Part shown: positions 1 to 10,240 of the stretch, one piece after another | How positions within the stretch are numbered: position 1 is the stretch's first letter | Layout: each line of letters starts with the position of its first letter | Assembly: GCA_914767715.1 (NCBI GenBank) | Contig: OU612069.1 | Location: 746,001-806,000 of the forward strand | Source: Membranipora membranacea | Lineage: Eukaryota; Bryozoa; Gymnolaemata; Cheilostomatida; Membraniporidae | DNA: 60,000 nt | Reading direction: 5' to 3' | Position numbers and translations under genes: made by a program | The notes under the pieces: model-generated | What the model saw: only the letters and a program-made list of their open reading frames with translations | What the model was told of the DNA's origin: nothing | Databases searched by the model: none

Positions 1-1317
1 AAAATATATAGCACTTAGAACAAGGGGAGCCAATGGAACTCACAACCCAATATTTCACTGATTCCGAGACTAAATGCCATCGTTCAGCATAATGCTGCCT
101 TCGTAATGGCAGGGCCATAATAACATAGATCATAACAGGTGATGTGAATAGTCGAAGACAAGTATACAGTATCAGAAAACCATGTATATATTGGTGGTTG
201 TGTAAAGTGATTGAGGCCCAGGAAGGTTGACCGATAAATCTATATGAAAGACAAACAAGCAAAGTTAGTTACATTGTAAATTGGTGTTGATGAGGTCACA
301 ATTCAGTAACAAGTAGGACTGTCTTGGTAGAGGTCCTGTGGTTCTAGAGCTGGTAGCAGGAAAGAACTTTGTCTTTGCCAATAAATCCAACGGTGTCACC
401 CAAGGTATTTTAACTCTGGCCTTGAGTGGGGGGGAGGGCTGTCGGACAGGGTGCAAGTCTTTGAGAGTACCATCTAGCTGCTTGGAGTATTCTTCTAGCT
501 TGATGCTATCGTGCAGGCACATGCAGTGCACGTGCGCCCTCTAACTTACATAAGTAGTGTCAATATAGGTCATAGCTGTCATAGCGGACATAGCAGGGTT
601 TCTCTGAACTGTCAAGACTGGCAGACGGATGATACTGAACTGTATGTGTTGACAAAGTCACACATTTGATTGCAATTAATATAAACACTTTGACATTATT
701 TCACAGAATAAAAATATATCCTTGCTGTATGAATATTTTACCAGAGGCATAGCTATTAAACAGTTGTTAAAATCTATCAAACATTGACCGAGTAATATCT
801 GATCGGTATTATTAATAATGGAAGGGAGCCAATGTCCCTGTGACATCTGTTTCTGGGTATCACCTCATGTGCAGTGTAGACTATATGTTTATTAGTACGC
901 AGGCAGACCCCTTATTGTTTGCACCTCTGATCTGTTAACAAAGAAAAGGACACAATAATCTTCCTCTATGATCTGGCCTGGTGTTCCCTGGGGTGTATTT
1001 TGATGTTACAGGTAACACAAAATATCAATGAGAGCCTTCTGCCCCTCCTTCCTTAGGGCCGTCAGACAGCCTACTGAACATCTTACCATTATCCGGCTTA
1101 AGTTATAATCTCAGTTTATTGAAGTCTTCTCCTGTTTCAAGATTATTGTTCATGAGCTCTTGCTAGGCCATGGCCATGGAGCCCAGAGCACACAATGAGA
1201 CACCCTCAGAGAGATGTGTGGCCTGTATGAATGGGAATTCCTTCTGCCACCACTGAACTACTAGTTTAACCAGACCATCCGTAAGTATGAAACTATAGGT
1301 CTCAACTTATTTTCTGG
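1..1317. other. Non-coding stretch, no gene recognised
   Basis: I see no convincing exon here. Open frames at about 265-544 exist on both strands over the same bases, without splice signals or recognisable residues, so they are probably chance. Confidence 0.5.
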
Positions 1318-1470
1318 TCACAGGAGAGGTATACTCTCAAGGGGGCTGAAGCTGGAACAATCAACCTAGAAAGCTCCCCCTGTGGGACTCGAACCCACAA
1401 CTCTTGCGGCACTATTCGCCTGGCAGTGAATACAAAGCTAGATAACCGATTGCGCCATCTCACCATCCCC
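1318..1470 (-). repeat. tRNA-derived SINE, copy 1
   Basis: On the minus strand the head carries a pol III A-box-like TGGCGCAATCGG and a near-perfect B-box within GGGTTCGAGTCCC. A short unrelated body follows (1318-1375 on the plus strand). The spacing between the boxes is somewhat long for a normal tRNA, and no clean acceptor stem closes, so this is a SINE rather than a tRNA gene. A second copy in opposite orientation lies at 17329-17475 and matches both head and body. Confidence 0.7.
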
Positions 1471-2372
1471 AAAAAAGAATGGGTTGATGGGGCTAATTAG
1501 ATACTAATCCGCTACTCGGCATTGTGTACTCTCATCCCACAGCATGTATCAACTTGTTTGTGGTCACAAAGAGAATCAAAACACCTGCTAGTCATTTGGG
1601 CAAATAAGATATTTTACTTCATGCGGAGCATCCAGTCTGATTTTTTTGAGGTAAAGTAAAGCCTTGATACTTTTTAGAAGAAAAAAAATGATGTAGTGAA
1701 TGTGGTTATCAAGACCAATTTATCAGACCTCATATGCCTATCAGCTTAAAATGACCCTAGTAAGATCCTCTTCATATTTGCAAAATATCAGTTTTGTTCT
1801 ACATTTTACTTCAAGGACTCATTTCTTATTCTTAAATATTGGCATTTTCCTCTCCAGCTTGCACTGGGCAAAACTTTATCTGCCAATTGATTTAATCAGC
1901 AGATAGCATATATTCATATTTGTCACTGCTCGACATTATTGGGACAGATGAGAAAATAAATTAATTCCATAGCATCATTATAGCATACAATGTTGGTACC
2001 AATATTTAACTCTTATCATTTATGACCATTCATTTTGGATGACCACTGTATGTTACCCGTAGCATACATCACAAGTTGGCAGACCCAGATATCTGGAGGT
2101 CTCTGCAGACAAACTCCCAACTCGAAGCACTGCTCTGTGTCCAGGAGTGAGATTGAAATTTCACCCTTTGATTATCATATTTCTTAGTTAAAACTTTAGC
2201 GGTCACTCATATTAAATGAGTTGCGTCATTATACAAGTTATTTTGATACATGTTCTTTGACTGGCAGAGGCAGGGGGGGGGGCAGCCGCTACAACAAAGG
2301 GCTCACCTCTGTCTTTGCTGAAAACATTTACTGCATGTATGCAATTGGTCAATATATTTGCAAATGAATTGA
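1471..2372. other. Non-coding stretch, no gene recognised
   Basis: AT-rich sequence with no supported exon. It contains a poly-G run of about 10 near 2273-2282. Confidence 0.5.
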
Positions 2373-2557
2373 CAAGCTGTATACAAGCTGTATACAAGCT
2401 GTATACAAGCTGTATACAAGCTGTATACAAGCTGTATACAAGCTGTATACAAGCTGTATACAAGCTGTATACAAGCTGTATACAAGCTGTATACAAGCTG
2501 TATACAAGCTGTATACAAGCAGTATACAAGCTGTATACAAGCTGTATACAAGCTGTA
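2373..2557. repeat. 11-bp minisatellite, about 17 copies
   Basis: Near-perfect tandem array of the unit CAAGCTGTATA. The only clear variant is near 2520-2530. The unit has no stop codon in any phase on either strand, and 11 is not divisible by 3. The array is therefore open in all six frames and creates long artificial 11-residue-repeat ORFs. Its homogeneity implies recent expansion. Confidence 0.95.
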
Positions 2558-3222
2558 AATGTATTCAGCAATAACAGGTATGTGCATCGCTAACACTCAC
2601 ACTAATAATGATGGCTCTAGAATGTATTCCACTAAAACTAACTCCATAGTCCCTATTGGTCAGATTCTGTTTGACTTTGTATATTTCTGAATTTTTAACC
2701 TACTGTTAAAAACTCGGGGCCAAAGCTGCCTTAAGAGAACAGAGCAATTGAACTTTAACTCTTTAATATAGTGGCACATATCTGAGAATGATGCCTTCCT
2801 GTGCGATAAAAAGATTGATGTGATTCTAATCCACTTGAGTTTTATTTTGTGCTTTAATAGGAGCTTAGTACTAAGCTTTCAAAACTTATTTGAAATAAAA
2901 ATCTGTTACATAAACTGAGCAATAAATATATAATTAATTTACAATAATTATATTATATAATTATATACAATATTTACAAAAAAAACGAAATATGTTCAGT
3001 ATCTACAAGCATCAATAAACCCTATGGACAATTCCTGACACACTGTATAAAGACTAAAAAAAACCTGACTTCAGTGTCTTTTATGAAGTCAAATTTATGA
3101 TGCATCATTTGTTATAGTTGTGAATTCTCAGGTTTCTAATAACAAACTTTTTATACATTATATACAAAATTATTTCTCCTCAATTGTGAGGTATAATAGC
3201 GCGGCTCTTTTCCTCTTTTGAA
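2558..3222. other. Likely 3'UTR/downstream region of the 3.2-kb gene
   Basis: AT-rich sequence immediately downstream (minus sense) of the stop codon at 3223. No other exon is seen. Several candidate polyadenylation hexamers occur, and I could not single one out. Confidence 0.4.
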
Positions 3223-3980
3223 CTAGTAGCAGTATCTGCTGTGTGTATTAAAGTTTTGCCAGCTGCTTGAGATACTTCTCAGATATTGCTGCCTCTGTGA
3301 TACGCTACGTAAATACATAACGTCAAAGTTAGCTGCTGACTCATAGCTTATCGGAGTTTGACATTGTGAGCAACTCTCCTGGTAACTGAGGCAGCTACTG
3401 GAATCTCCAAAGCTACAAGTTTCACAGATATCATCACTCAACATGTAACTTAAGTTTGTAGTTGAAGTCGACCTGCTTGGTGTAGATCTTCTCTTACCGA
3501 CGCTCTTAAAAAGTTTCTTGACCTTTTTGTGGGCCTTTGTTATCGAGCGAGACTTTGTGTAAAGATTCTTTCGGCTTGGTTTGATTGCTGCGTAGAGGTT
3601 AGGGCTGAGGTTTTCTTGTGTCACGCCTGATTCATCTTTGGATAGTTTTGTGATTTTCTTCTGCTTGATGATCTTTGAGATTACAACAGGCACTTTCAAA
3701 AGCTTTTTGAGGCTCTTTTTCACCTTTGGGTATGAGCTAGATTTAATGTCTAACTTTTCTGGATAACCATCCATCGATGTGTTGTTGTTTGAGTCAAAGT
3801 TTTCTGGTTTTCCATCAGATTTCATATTCAGTCTTGCAACTTTGATCTGTCTCACAATCTTTGCAATAACATCAGTCCACAATTTCTTACTGTACGCTGT
3901 TTTGATGTACGAGTTTGTTTCCTGATTCTCAGCTGGTAATAATGTTACTTGTGAGGTCATTCTCCCGTATGTTTCCATTT
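3223..3980 (-). CDS. Terminal coding exon, Lys/Ser-rich protein with Cys-rich tail (paralogue 1)
   Basis: I recognise no known family. The exon starts at a strong acceptor (TTTTGTTTCAG before 3980) in phase 1 and runs 251 codons to TAG. The first two thirds is basic and low in hydrophobicity, with Lys clusters (VKKSLKKLLK, KAHKKVKKLFKSVGKRR). The tail has two CxxC-like pairs (CETC, CSQC) separated by a Ser stretch, then PISYESAAN, YLRS, WQNFNTH and a terminal YCY. Order and motifs match the terminal exon at 30436-31067, including acceptor phase and the region just after the splice (MTSQVTLLPAEN versus MGLPVRTLSAND). No membrane segment is seen. The upstream exon joined in phase 1 was not found; a start at the first in-exon ATG (3977) is possible. 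It is probably intracellular; function unknown. Confidence 0.75.
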
Positions 3981-4125
3981 CTGAAACAAAACAGAGTAAT
4001 TTATATGATTGACTAGAGAGCAAGAAACATTACCAACCGCTAGACAAACATGTCAGCGGCGGACAGAAATATCACTGATGCCTAGAAAATATTGATCAAC
4101 AGATATTGAATATGGGTGAGCTTAC

Positions 4126-4311
4126 CTTTGTTGATTGGTGATTGTAACCCTTAGTTAATCTAGCTATGGTAAGTCCAATGAAGATTGTTTCATCCAACCT
4201 CTCAGCAGTCTGTTTGCCTTTAACAATAACTGTATATGAACCTGCATGGCTTTTATAGGGTGTCACAAGATCATCAATCATCATAAAATTGTCATCAGCA
4301 GAGAAAGAGAC
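4126..4311 (-). CDS. Candidate internal exon (62 codons)
   Basis: An open frame is bounded by a possible acceptor (ATTCCAG before 4311) and a canonical donor (CAAAG|GTAAGC at 4126). It is exactly 186 nt and phase 0 at both ends. It encodes a beta-strand-like stretch including SHAGSYTVIVKGKQ and ETIFIGLTIARL. An alternative acceptor at 4327 keeps the same frame but is phase 2. It joins in phase to the candidate exon at 5155-5243. It does not join in frame to the exon ending at 3223: a direct splice would stop after seven codons. It may therefore belong to another transcript or be a relic. I do not recognise the domain. Confidence 0.3.
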
Positions 4312-4327
4312 CTGGAATCGGTCTCCA

Positions 4328-5154
4328 CTGTTGGATAAACATCAGAATGTTTGAGATGCTCAAAGTATGATATTAAAAATATAACACCGCTGGTCTAACA
4401 TTTGGGGGATTTTAAGAAATTGATTATATTTCTAAGGAAACTTGGCACCCAGTGCCCACCAAGAGTTTTTTTTCTGTTGCGGATATGTAACATTTAAAGG
4501 GTTTCAAAAGGCTTGGTACTTTTGCTAGCTGAAAGAGTGGTCAGTTGTTGGGCATACATCTTGCTTTTGATGCGATTTTGCAGTATGGCCAAACAGATTG
4601 CCGGGATGGTCTGGCGTTTGCATTCATGGCCTTTTGGCTAAGATAAAAGAATTGCTGTCACTGTGAGATTAGTTTCCACATTCCAGATTTTTGCAGCTTA
4701 TTGCACATCCTCAGTACATCAATGTAGAACACCTTGCAACCAGCTTGACGGCTTTTCTTTACTATCTTTGAAATAAAACCAAACTGCTCCTCACAAGGCT
4801 ATGTTGGTACCAATATACAAACATTAGGTCTTTAGAGTAATCTATATATTGTTCCTACATCCAGAGGACGGCCAACACATCTCTTGTATAGACCTGTCAA
4901 ATGGATCTCTATCAACCATATAGCCTGTGATCATCAAGTTTTGCGATGGCAGAGCATTTTTAATCTATCTGTAATAAACTTAGTGTGAACAAGTGGAGGT
5001 ATGATCACCCTTCTGGTGATCAGCCCCCATCGGTTACATTACCCCATTTGAACTCTCTCCCTCGAGAGAAGACAATTACAGATTTGAAAAATTCATTCAA
5101 CAAATTTATCAGCATCAACATCACATCTATGAAGAAAAAGGGTACAAAACTTAC
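4328..5154. other. Probable intron, nothing else seen
   Basis: AT-rich sequence between two candidate minus-strand exons. No repeat or RNA gene recognised. Confidence 0.35.
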
Positions 5155-5243
5155 ATCAATTACTTGCACTTTATTGATCAACAACTTAGCATTGCCTTTT
5201 CTGTTCTGTTGTAGGGAGAGATTGGCATAGAAAACAGTAGTAC
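5155..5243 (-). CDS. Candidate internal exon (about 30 codons)
   Basis: An acceptor-like TTCTGGCAG precedes 5243 and a consensus donor GTAAGT follows 5155. The open frame between reads TTVFYANLSLQQN and then KGNAKLLINKVQVID. It enters in phase 1 and leaves in phase 0, matching the candidate exon at 4126-4311. Product unknown. The exon is short, so this could be coincidence. Confidence 0.25.
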
Positions 5244-5984
5244 CTGCCAGAACTACTACCAAATACTACCAATTACTACTAATCAACCTTTTTTTGAACA
5301 TAAATTCAAGTAGAGGTCATCCCCGATATACTGTCTGTTTGAAGATAATGATGATATATACAATGCCAATTATGAATTGGTTAAAAACATGCTAAGTCAT
5401 GTCATTGTCTGGCACATTCAGTAATTTAACAAGCTATAATGCCATATGAACTGCTGCTTTTCAAAGAGTCAATCGTTGAATCTTCTTGACTTTAGGAAGA
5501 GCCAAAATCCTGTCTTCTTCTGAATGCTTGAGTTGTCTTTTTGAGGCACCCACACCAAGGGTCAATCAAGAGAATGTTCATAGATGGATGGGTGGATTTA
5601 TTACTATCATAGACAAAAATTTGTCATGAAATACGTTGTTAATACTGACAAGAAAGAAAAACATGGAAAAAATCAGATCTCTGTTGTATAAAAAGTTTTT
5701 AGAATAGTATATTATTAAATGTATGTATGAGATGTCTTAAAAAGCTGTCTCTACCCCATGCACCCCGATATTTAACGGTGCGGTAGTGACCTGAGGGGCA
5801 TTTAGTTAGAAAGTCATTAATAAAGTGCTCTTCATCGTGTATGTACCGTAGTCCAAGTGTCCAAGTGTCCAAGTGCATGAGATAGTTAATGGAGTCATAC
5901 AAAACTGCCTTTATTGACTGCTTGCTTTATGTCTCCTATTTGCACACATTAGAAGTAAAAACTAGAAGGAGAATTGGATCTCCA
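5244..5984. other. Non-coding stretch
   Basis: No supported exon. The open frame at 5699-5902 (minus) shows no coding character. Confidence 0.4.
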
Positions 5985-6385
5985 AATACCAGATAGTCCA
6001 TGGGCGGATCGTTAGTACAATCAAACCGCTTTTTGAGAGTAGGTGTTACGGATGACCTCATGAGAAGCTCTGGTTTACAACTTTATCAAAATTTCTTGGT
6101 AATTGTCAGGGGTTTGTGAATTATAAAAAGTATTTCATGGTCATTAAAAGATGATCAGCCCTTTATTTTATGAACTCTTCATCCTTGCTTGGACAATAAT
6201 GCCCATTGAAGAGGGGCCGAATGATGCGGTTAAACCTATTATTTGCTGTAAGATGTTAGTTCAAGTTTGTTTTTGCAACCAGTATCATGGTGTGGACAAA
6301 AATCACTGCTCACAGTGTTGGGTGGAAAATAACCAAAATCGGAGGTTATTAGTGTGAGACATAAAAAAGGAAAAAGAATCTGGCA
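5985..6385 (+). repeat. Dispersed repeat, copy 1
   Basis: About 400 bp align collinearly with 9845-10240. Shared blocks include GGACAATAATGCC, GGCCGAATGATGCGG and the 3' block GACATAAAAAAGGAAAAA. Copies are diverged with small indels. Both carry short open frames that differ and are probably not coding. Family unknown; it could be a non-autonomous transposon or LINE tail. Confidence 0.7.
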
Positions 6386-6589
6386 TCTTTTTGGACTTCA
6401 ATAGCTGAGTTCTCAAACAGTTTTGCATCAAGAAGAAGTTAAACTATATTTCTGAATATTCGATCAAAAAATAGACCAAGAACCAAGAACGGATATTGGC
6501 ACAATAATATTTAAATATACCATCCCTATCACCCTCAGTTGGAGTACGCCAGAAATAGGAGCAACGGAGAAAGTACAGGGGCCAGCTGA

Positions 6590-8026
6590 GGACATCTCGG
6601 AGAAGGAAGTAGGAACTCAGATAGGAAGGATGAAATTGAATAAAGCGAAGGGACCTGATAAGCTCCCCATAGAAATGATAAAGAAACTTAAGGACACAGG
6701 AACAACATGGATAACATCATGTATCAGGGAAGCTATGAGACGAGGGATACCAAATGAGTGGCGGAAAAGCAAAATTGTCCCACTTCACAAGCAGAAGGGT
6801 GACCCTCCTTAGTTGTGGTAATTATAGAGGTATAAAGCTCCTCAGTCACTCCATCAAACTTTATGAGAGAGTTATTTAGTCGAGGTTAAGAGAGTTAGTC
6901 AAGATTAAAGACAATCAATATGGTTTTCAGAGAGGCAAATCAACCATGTTTTGCCTACGTATGCTTCAGGAGAAGTATAGGGAATTCAACAAGGAGCTGC
7001 ATATGGTGTTTGTTGACCTGGAAAAGGCGTATGATACCATCCCAAGAGAGCTAATTTGGCATTGTCTGAGGAAGCATCATGTGTCTGAAGTATACATCGA
7101 AATCATCAAGGCTATGTACAAGGACTCAAAAACAAGAGTGGTAACAAAAGCAGGAGAGACAGAAGAGATAAGAGTGGAAGTTGGACTACACCAAGGATCA
7201 GCCCTTAGCCCATTACTTTTTATAATTATTATGGATGTTATCTCGGATGACAATGGAGAAGACACACCGTTGAGTATGCTGTTTGCAGATGATTTGGTTT
7301 TATGTGATGAGAGTCGAGACGATATGGAAGAGAGATTAGAGGACTGGAGAAGAAGATTAGAGGATGTGGGCCTAAAAGTCAGCAGGTCTAAAACTGAGTA
7401 CCTACACCCAAAAGACAGTAGTGACAACATCAGATTAAAGGAGTATGATGGCCCTGCACATGCCACATTGCCTCAAAGAACCACATTCAAATACCTGGGG
7501 ACTACAATTCACCAGGAAGGAGGATGCAAGGCAGAGGTACAAGTGCCCATTGGTAGAGCCTGGGATAAGTGGAGAGAGTTGACGGGAGTATTGTGCAACA
7601 GGAAAGTCCCTCAGAAGTTGAAGGTGCTCATCTATAAGACAGTGATACGCCCGGTGATTTTATATGGAGCTGAAACATGGCCATTGACAGATTACCTTGC
7701 TGAAAAATTTAGTGTGTGTGAGATGAGAATGTTGCGATACTGTCTTGGAATTAGTCTTGAGGAGCACAAGTATAAGGCAAGAAACAAATGTCATGAGTGT
7801 GTTAGACCTGATGAGAAGAAGAAGGTTGCAGTGGTTTGGGCATGTGTGCAGAAGAGAGGAAGATGATGGCATTAGAAGAGTACATGAGATGAGAGTGGAA
7901 GGGAAGAGAAATCGGGGACGCCCAAAGCATAGATGGAAGAATACTATCAGGAAGGATCTCCAATCCTGTTCCCTCAGTGAAGAGGATGCTCAGGACAGGA
8001 TTAGATGGAGAAGTTTGATAGAATAA
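6590..8026 (+). pseudogene. RTE-like non-LTR retrotransposon reverse transcriptase, degraded
   Basis: The translation shows ordered reverse-transcriptase motifs over three frames. First comes NKAKGPDKLPIEMIK with WRKSKIVPLHKQKGD (to about 6812). After a frameshift come NYRGIKLLSHS, an in-frame TAG at about 6878, then GFQRGKST, FVDLEKAYDTIPRE, GLHQGSALSPLLF and the catalytic FADD (about 7287). YLGTTIHQ and VIRPVILYGAETWPLT follow. A second frameshift near 7780 leads to RRRRLQWFGHV and GRPKHRW, ending at the stop at 8024-8026. Motif wording resembles the RTE clade. The N-terminal endonuclease is not visible, so this is a 5'-truncated, dead copy. Two frameshifts and one stop rule out activity. 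Confidence 0.9.
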
Positions 8027-8258
8027 TCCTTGAATTGGAATTACGTATTGCGCTATCAATTTGTCTAGAAAAATTAAGAAGCTTGTCAATACGCACTCTT
8101 AAAAATTTGACTGAAATAGAAGGTGCTATATTAATATTGTCATTTAAATATACAGGATATTTATTCGTATAGGTATGCCTAATCAAAACATTCGAGAATT
8201 TTGATTTTTCTGATATTAAGAGTTGTGTGGCATTTATAGCTAATGCCACATAAAACAC
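8001..8258 (-). pseudogene. Fragment of a second LINE reverse transcriptase
   Basis: On the minus strand an open frame reads KYPVYLNDNINIAPSISVKF, then LRVRIDKLLNFSRQID. This fits the segment after the catalytic core of CR1/Jockey-type reverse transcriptases (the usual 'K-F-L-G-V-x-I-D-x-L-N-F' pattern, here with R for G). It abuts the RTE-like element tail to tail, so the two probably represent nested or adjacent insertions. Only about 85 codons remain. Confidence 0.5.
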
Positions 8259-8465
8259 TTTCTAAAATCTCTTATAAAAGGTTTTGTCGTCAGGTTGTTT
8301 TACGCCTTTTAAATTATCAACATCAAGATCATTTTGGTGGCTCCAGGTTGAAACTCTTTCTGCTGAAGGCGGCTAACTTGACTTGTAGGCCTATTCATTT
8401 TTCTATAACTTAGCAGTGGAGCTGAGTGTGTTTTAGTGCATCTTGGTGTGTGGTAATGTTTGATG

Positions 8466-8530
8466 GTTCATTTACGAATATTTTAATGCGACAGATTGTA
8501 TACGATTTTAAAAGGTCATCGTAAATGAAC
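8466..8530. repeat. Inverted repeat, 12-bp perfect arms
   Basis: GTTCATTTACGA (8466-8477) is the exact reverse complement of TCGTAAATGAAC (8519-8530), with a 41-bp spacer. This could be a hairpin or a tiny MITE remnant. Confidence 0.6.
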
Positions 8531-9844
8531 TGGCAGACAGGCAGCAGATACTAAATATATACGTGAATATGAGATTAGCAGAAAGGACAAGCCTGATATG
8601 CTCCAGGATACAATCTGCTCTCAAGGACAAGTCAATAGTCATAAATATTATTTTAGACCAGTCAATAATTATAATTAAAATATGTGAACTCCTAATTGTC
8701 ATAAAATATAGGCGTTATAATAAAAAATTATACTATTACAATTCAATCGCACTTTAACGGTATGTGATATAGTTTGACTCTATTATTATAAACCAAAATT
8801 CACTAAATAAATTATTATATTAGTTTGCGTCACAGAAGAATGCGGCCACTCCTAATTATTGTATCAAAAAGTCGTTATTAAAGTGTCAAATGGTCCAGAT
8901 TTCTTTCCGAAAGATGCTCAACAGACAACTTTACCAGTAACCCGGTTTTATTGACACTGAGGGATCATGTGTCTTGAACTGTTGTATCAAACTTGCTTCA
9001 CCTTATATTTTACCCAATTTATCATAAACAATATACAGCCTATCCGATCTGAGAAAATTTTATCTCACATTTACTGTGTCAAGTAAAAAAGAATTAAGGT
9101 GATGTTAATAATAAAATATTGTTTGAAGGCTGTCAAGCCTAAAAATAAACTTGATTTGTTGACGTTGTGACATTTAGATGAAGGATGTAGTAGAAATACG
9201 CTGTTTCTGTGAAGGTGAATGGCAGAGTTACATTAATTGCAAGGAATTTCAAATAGGTGAAATGTACTCTTGGATATTGAGTTTGTTGACAAGTTTTGCG
9301 TGACCTACTTACCATTAACAAGGAATGAAATAAGATACTTTCTTGCCACTCATATTGGTTAGCCTGTCGTGCTTAAGGCAATCCAAATATTTACATTCTG
9401 TCGACCATCAACTCTGCTTTATTAATGGTAAAATGAAGCAGATCACTTATTTGAAAGTGAGTGATATGCTTATTAAAACAAACTTTTCCAGGCCTATGGT
9501 GCTGCCTTTCCACTACTGTGATTTAACATTCTAGTTTCTAGGAGGCAGCATACCTCAGTGTGAGCATGAGCGTACCATGTGACCCTCTGTAGGCCCGGTC
9601 CAACATTCTGCTTTTATTACCTAAACAGGTGTTCAATAAAAGTTGGATCATCCGAACCATTGCTTTTCTAGGGTCGATCCTTTGACATTATTTCCTTGGG
9701 TTTAAAGGGAGCCAACATCTTCATCGGGAGTGTTGCAATTGTCATTTTGAGTTACTCGTACCAATGTTCAATCAATGGGCTTCCTGATAAGATTTCAATG
9801 CAAGTAGTAGGGTATTACAAACAACTTGTGAAACAAGGACCCTT
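8531..9844. other. Non-coding stretch
   Basis: AT-rich, no supported exon, no recognised repeat. Confidence 0.45.
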
Positions 9845-10240
9845 ACAAGCCATCAAATTCCTAGAATATTTCGTTACGATCAAATAGTTTTCTGAGAATA
9901 GAGACATCTGATGACCTCATTAGAAGCTCTGGTATACAGCGAGATTTAAATTTCTTGGTAGTAGTCAGGGGGTTGTCAGTAATAAAAAATAGTATTTCGT
10001 TGTCATCAAAAGGTGATCAGCCGTTATTATATGACCTCTTCCAACTTTCTTGGACAATAATGCCAGATGAAGGGAGGCCGAATGATGCGGGTAAACCTAT
10101 TCATTTGCTGTGTAGGATGAGATTTGTTCAAATTTATACTTTCATACGATATCATGGAGTCAATAAAAGTTCATGCTTACAGTGCTGGGTAAAAAATCAT
10201 TATTGAAGTGACACATAAAAAAGGAAAAAAAGATTTGGCA
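9845..10240 (+). repeat. Dispersed repeat, copy 2
   Basis: Diverged partner of 5985-6385 in the same orientation. It shares the GGACAATAATGCC and GGCCGAATGATGCGG blocks and the A-rich 3' end. The open frame in this copy (9955-10206) is not the same frame and reading as in copy 1, which argues against coding. Confidence 0.7.

Noticed and set aside
1370-1470. Real tRNA gene
   Set aside because: A and B boxes are present but no closed cloverleaf; a second diverged copy with shared body shows it is a SINE.
2212-2596. Long ORFs with an 11-residue repeat on both strands
   Set aside because: They are created by an 11-bp minisatellite with no stop in any frame.
9343-9534. 63-codon plus-strand ORF
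   Set aside because: No motif or splice context; composition matches the surrounding AT-rich DNA.
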